Shown piece by piece: positions 63,301 through 64,000 of a stretch of DNA of 64,000 nucleotides. Below the pieces are notes generated by a model, which did not search any database, was not told the origin of the DNA, and worked only from the letters and a program-made list of their open reading frames with translations. The number at the start of each line of letters is the position of its first letter. The stretch's first letter is position 1. The DNA is from a virus: positions 57,759 to 121,758 of IMG/VR virus record IMGVR_UViG_3300030104_004245; one strand, 5' to 3'. Position numbers and translations under genes: made by a program.

Positions 63301-63999
63301 ATCACCCCATTCACCTTTTCTTGCATGACTTAATGCACTACGAGTGTCAAGAATTTCTCCTGCTATTGGAAAAAATTCTGCAGTTTTTGCTACATCAGAG
63401 TCTACTGTTGCATCTTTTATAAATTCTTTTTGATTATCCTTACTTCTAAAATAATCATACACAGGACCAAACATTTGTTGAAGTTCATTTCCTCCAGCTC
63501 CTCCACCTCTTTGTTTATCTGGAAGTTCATCAAGATAAACTCTTCCATAAATTTCAGGAGATTTTAAACCTAAAGTTTTGTCAATAAGCTTATCACTTAT
63601 TTTATCTTTAGTTGGATTTATATTCCATTTGTCATAATAACTTATATATTCTCTATCATCTTCATCTGTACCATAATCTAATGTATAATTACCCAGAACG
63701 CTTCCATAAGGATACGCATTACCCTTTTCCCATTCTCCTCTAATAAATTCTGATTTAAAATTATTTCTATCTTTATTTAGCTCTTTGTTACTTCTTAGAT
63801 TTTCTAAAAGATTTGCATATTGTCCAGTAGTATCATTAATTAAGTGATTGATTATATCTTTTTCTGTTTGTTCTGAACGGTAATACACAGCATCTTTATT
63901 TTTAGATTTTGTAGGGCGGTATTGTGATTTTTTTATAGTCCCATATTTTTGAGGTTTGCCTAAAACCATAGATAATAAATCTTGTCTTTCTTTATACTT
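60361..63999 (-). CDS. Virion-associated protein with duplicated membrane-hairpin modules, cut by the window edge
   Basis: From the ATG at 63969 the protein has 1202 residues, but the frame stays open to the right edge (K-Y-K-E-R-Q-D-L-L-S before that Met), so the true start may lie outside. Two copies of one layout are seen: F-F-P-I-A-G-E-I-L-D ... F-I-P-F-V-P-G (about 197-237) and F-F-P-F-V-G-E-F-I-D ... F-I-P-F-I-P-S (about 528-568). Also doubled are Y-I-S-Y-Y-D and E-I-Y-G-R-x-Y (107/140 and 901/935). The hydrophobic hairpins resemble pre-toxin or membrane-penetrating segments. The C-terminus ends A-M-D-E-L-M-S-M-G-L-I. Probably an ejected protein that forms part of a membrane channel; that role is inference. 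Confidence 0.7.
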   Translation of the reverse strand, partial: KYKERQDLLSMVLGKPQKYGTIKKSQYRPTKSKNKDAVYYRSEQTEKDIINHLINDTTGQYANLLENLRSNKELNKDRNNFKSEFIRGEWEKGNAYPYGSVLGNYTLDYGTDEDDREYISYYDKWNINPTKDKISDKLIDKTLGLKSPEIYGRVYLDELPDKQRGGGAGGNELQQMFGPVYDYFRSKDNQKEFIKDATVDSDVAKTAEFFPIAGEILDTRSALSHARKGEWGDAAMYGAAAFIPFVPGRALKKVVKNYVKPGKQLKKFKDWWKGPSEETAQMLSPEDMNYARDLGITDLDGTRNNLVGLYGKSNNRYRAFDADPNILSSPKFLKAATDAGVDINDPTALKKFMGSSIPLRSLTTANRATSGLLTEAPNRDFMFSTTKPHKQWALDSYAKRYPNLAKFPAYQDDIKDLTDIQMINRIKYKDALHATDLQKNPNLAKDLKSGYLVKSPKGMNKAGVDISDRTTHMVGEPGKQMIDPDKVEILDVKKNPELLEDFQRGAEILQDAQVKRNLGIKPQMQKPLTADQIELGASFFPFVGEFIDAKNTIKATYEGRYGDAVLNAAGFMIPFIPSKVLTKGVKSIKKWMNKNAPPIYKYNPWAFKPKSNAGYRMIGDEKGYSDAIKSGEIRPTSMYDHAHFNIGMPLNPNRLSVEELIELGSPMGYKGPYMAEMTHGNWKRMTDGATGDMLETLKSMNKHNDVWQHPSLGNIKLNDPRLTLYKEDWLRGYKPVSKLPNKQEGGDVDFEELEKKKQNPGWVANRLRKTVNPIGYNIKNAVSGFVKGKRQPFMWNGTEQTFDTFGNNLDMSKDQAQHIKSSSMDAWLKYLGFPQENETFVQSDFKPTIRKEDKKGTQNYWSFSNDDDIWDAASQYLDSEESVLIKDSDAGGYTMKDFTVENKYDPNTKLDYISYYDEFDFDIPTAIGNIKGERIAGEPYEIYGRMYYDKKYKDKDGNPRRIPNEVVDRYSIRLNDMKAGIQRVESLDGQLMKNPQSSATGRYGQLFNQIRKQYKGNRNSFAKDGDAQNKFFEKKFNGTLFKNEKGMQQTGYELYWEYQEVADKHGYSPVDIAALSNMLGRKGTREYLGYHLRDGKPLEEALPRIYGKRKKQQNKTPDEYIKIFREGVNDYRKIQTENLNSVLESLSLDMEKNPEFKEIFMKKFDIPLEEKGGEVLRVDKKNNRLRQQLLEYRKGNKISKVAMDELMSMGLI

Positions 64000-64000
64000 C

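Overview
The window is a 64 kb piece of an AT-rich, tailed, double-stranded DNA phage genome. It looks like a crAss-like phage (order Crassvirales) that infects a Bacteroidota host, probably a flavobacterium. The phage call rests on three things. First, a 5292-residue protein carries the D-F-D-I-D catalytic loop of the crAss-family virion RNA polymerase (D3944-D3948), preceded by a conserved RIPTQ...FLP stretch. Second, next to it are several more very large proteins with crAss cargo-protein signatures such as GGTPLNLPPQSF. Third, replication genes lie on one strand and late genes on the other. The host call rests on a type IX secretion (T9SS) sorting domain, which is restricted to Bacteroidota, on flavobacterial GCTDxxAxNYN repeats, and on a TTG-N19-TATATTTG promoter. 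No capsid, portal or terminase gene is visible; they probably lie beyond the right edge.

Layout. 1-8.6 kb, plus strand: replication and nucleotide module with unknown genes, a PD-(D/E)XK nuclease, a compact family B DNA polymerase, a DUF932 protein, a spore-photoproduct-lyase-like radical SAM enzyme, dUTPase and a DUF1599-like protein, ending in a terminator and a tRNA-Arg(UCU). 8.67-25 kb, minus strand: late accessory module with a holin, many small proteins, an outer-membrane beta-barrel coupled to a T9SS-exported repeat protein, a thioredoxin-fold protein without its active site, three paralogous beta-rich small proteins and two LamG-type fibre proteins. 25.07-27.34 kb, plus strand: an island with a class II ribonucleotide reductase and a DUF5522-like mini-protein. 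27.3-64 kb, minus strand: six very large proteins (1136-5292 aa) that are probably packaged and ejected with the DNA, including the RNA polymerase.

The late genes appear to be divided into four transcription units. Each starts 15-29 bases after a nearly perfect palindrome, TATATTATAATATA, at 60305, 25043, 18800 and 12132. The copy at 25043 lies between divergent genes and may serve both.

Several genes are shorter than 60 codons and easily missed: a CDGSH-like iron-sulfur mini-protein (11221-11358), a 49-aa protein (11965-12114), a 42-aa basic protein (8674-8802), a 59-aa membrane protein (7413-7592), a 38-aa protein (8125-8241), a 29-aa Cys-rich peptide (17120-17209) and the DUF5522-like protein (27191-27340). 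The strongest candidates for undescribed biology are the phage-encoded T9SS cargo plus beta-barrel pair, a GPNGIL C-terminal tag shared by three unrelated late proteins, and the palindromic late promoter set. All family assignments come from reading motifs; no database search was run.
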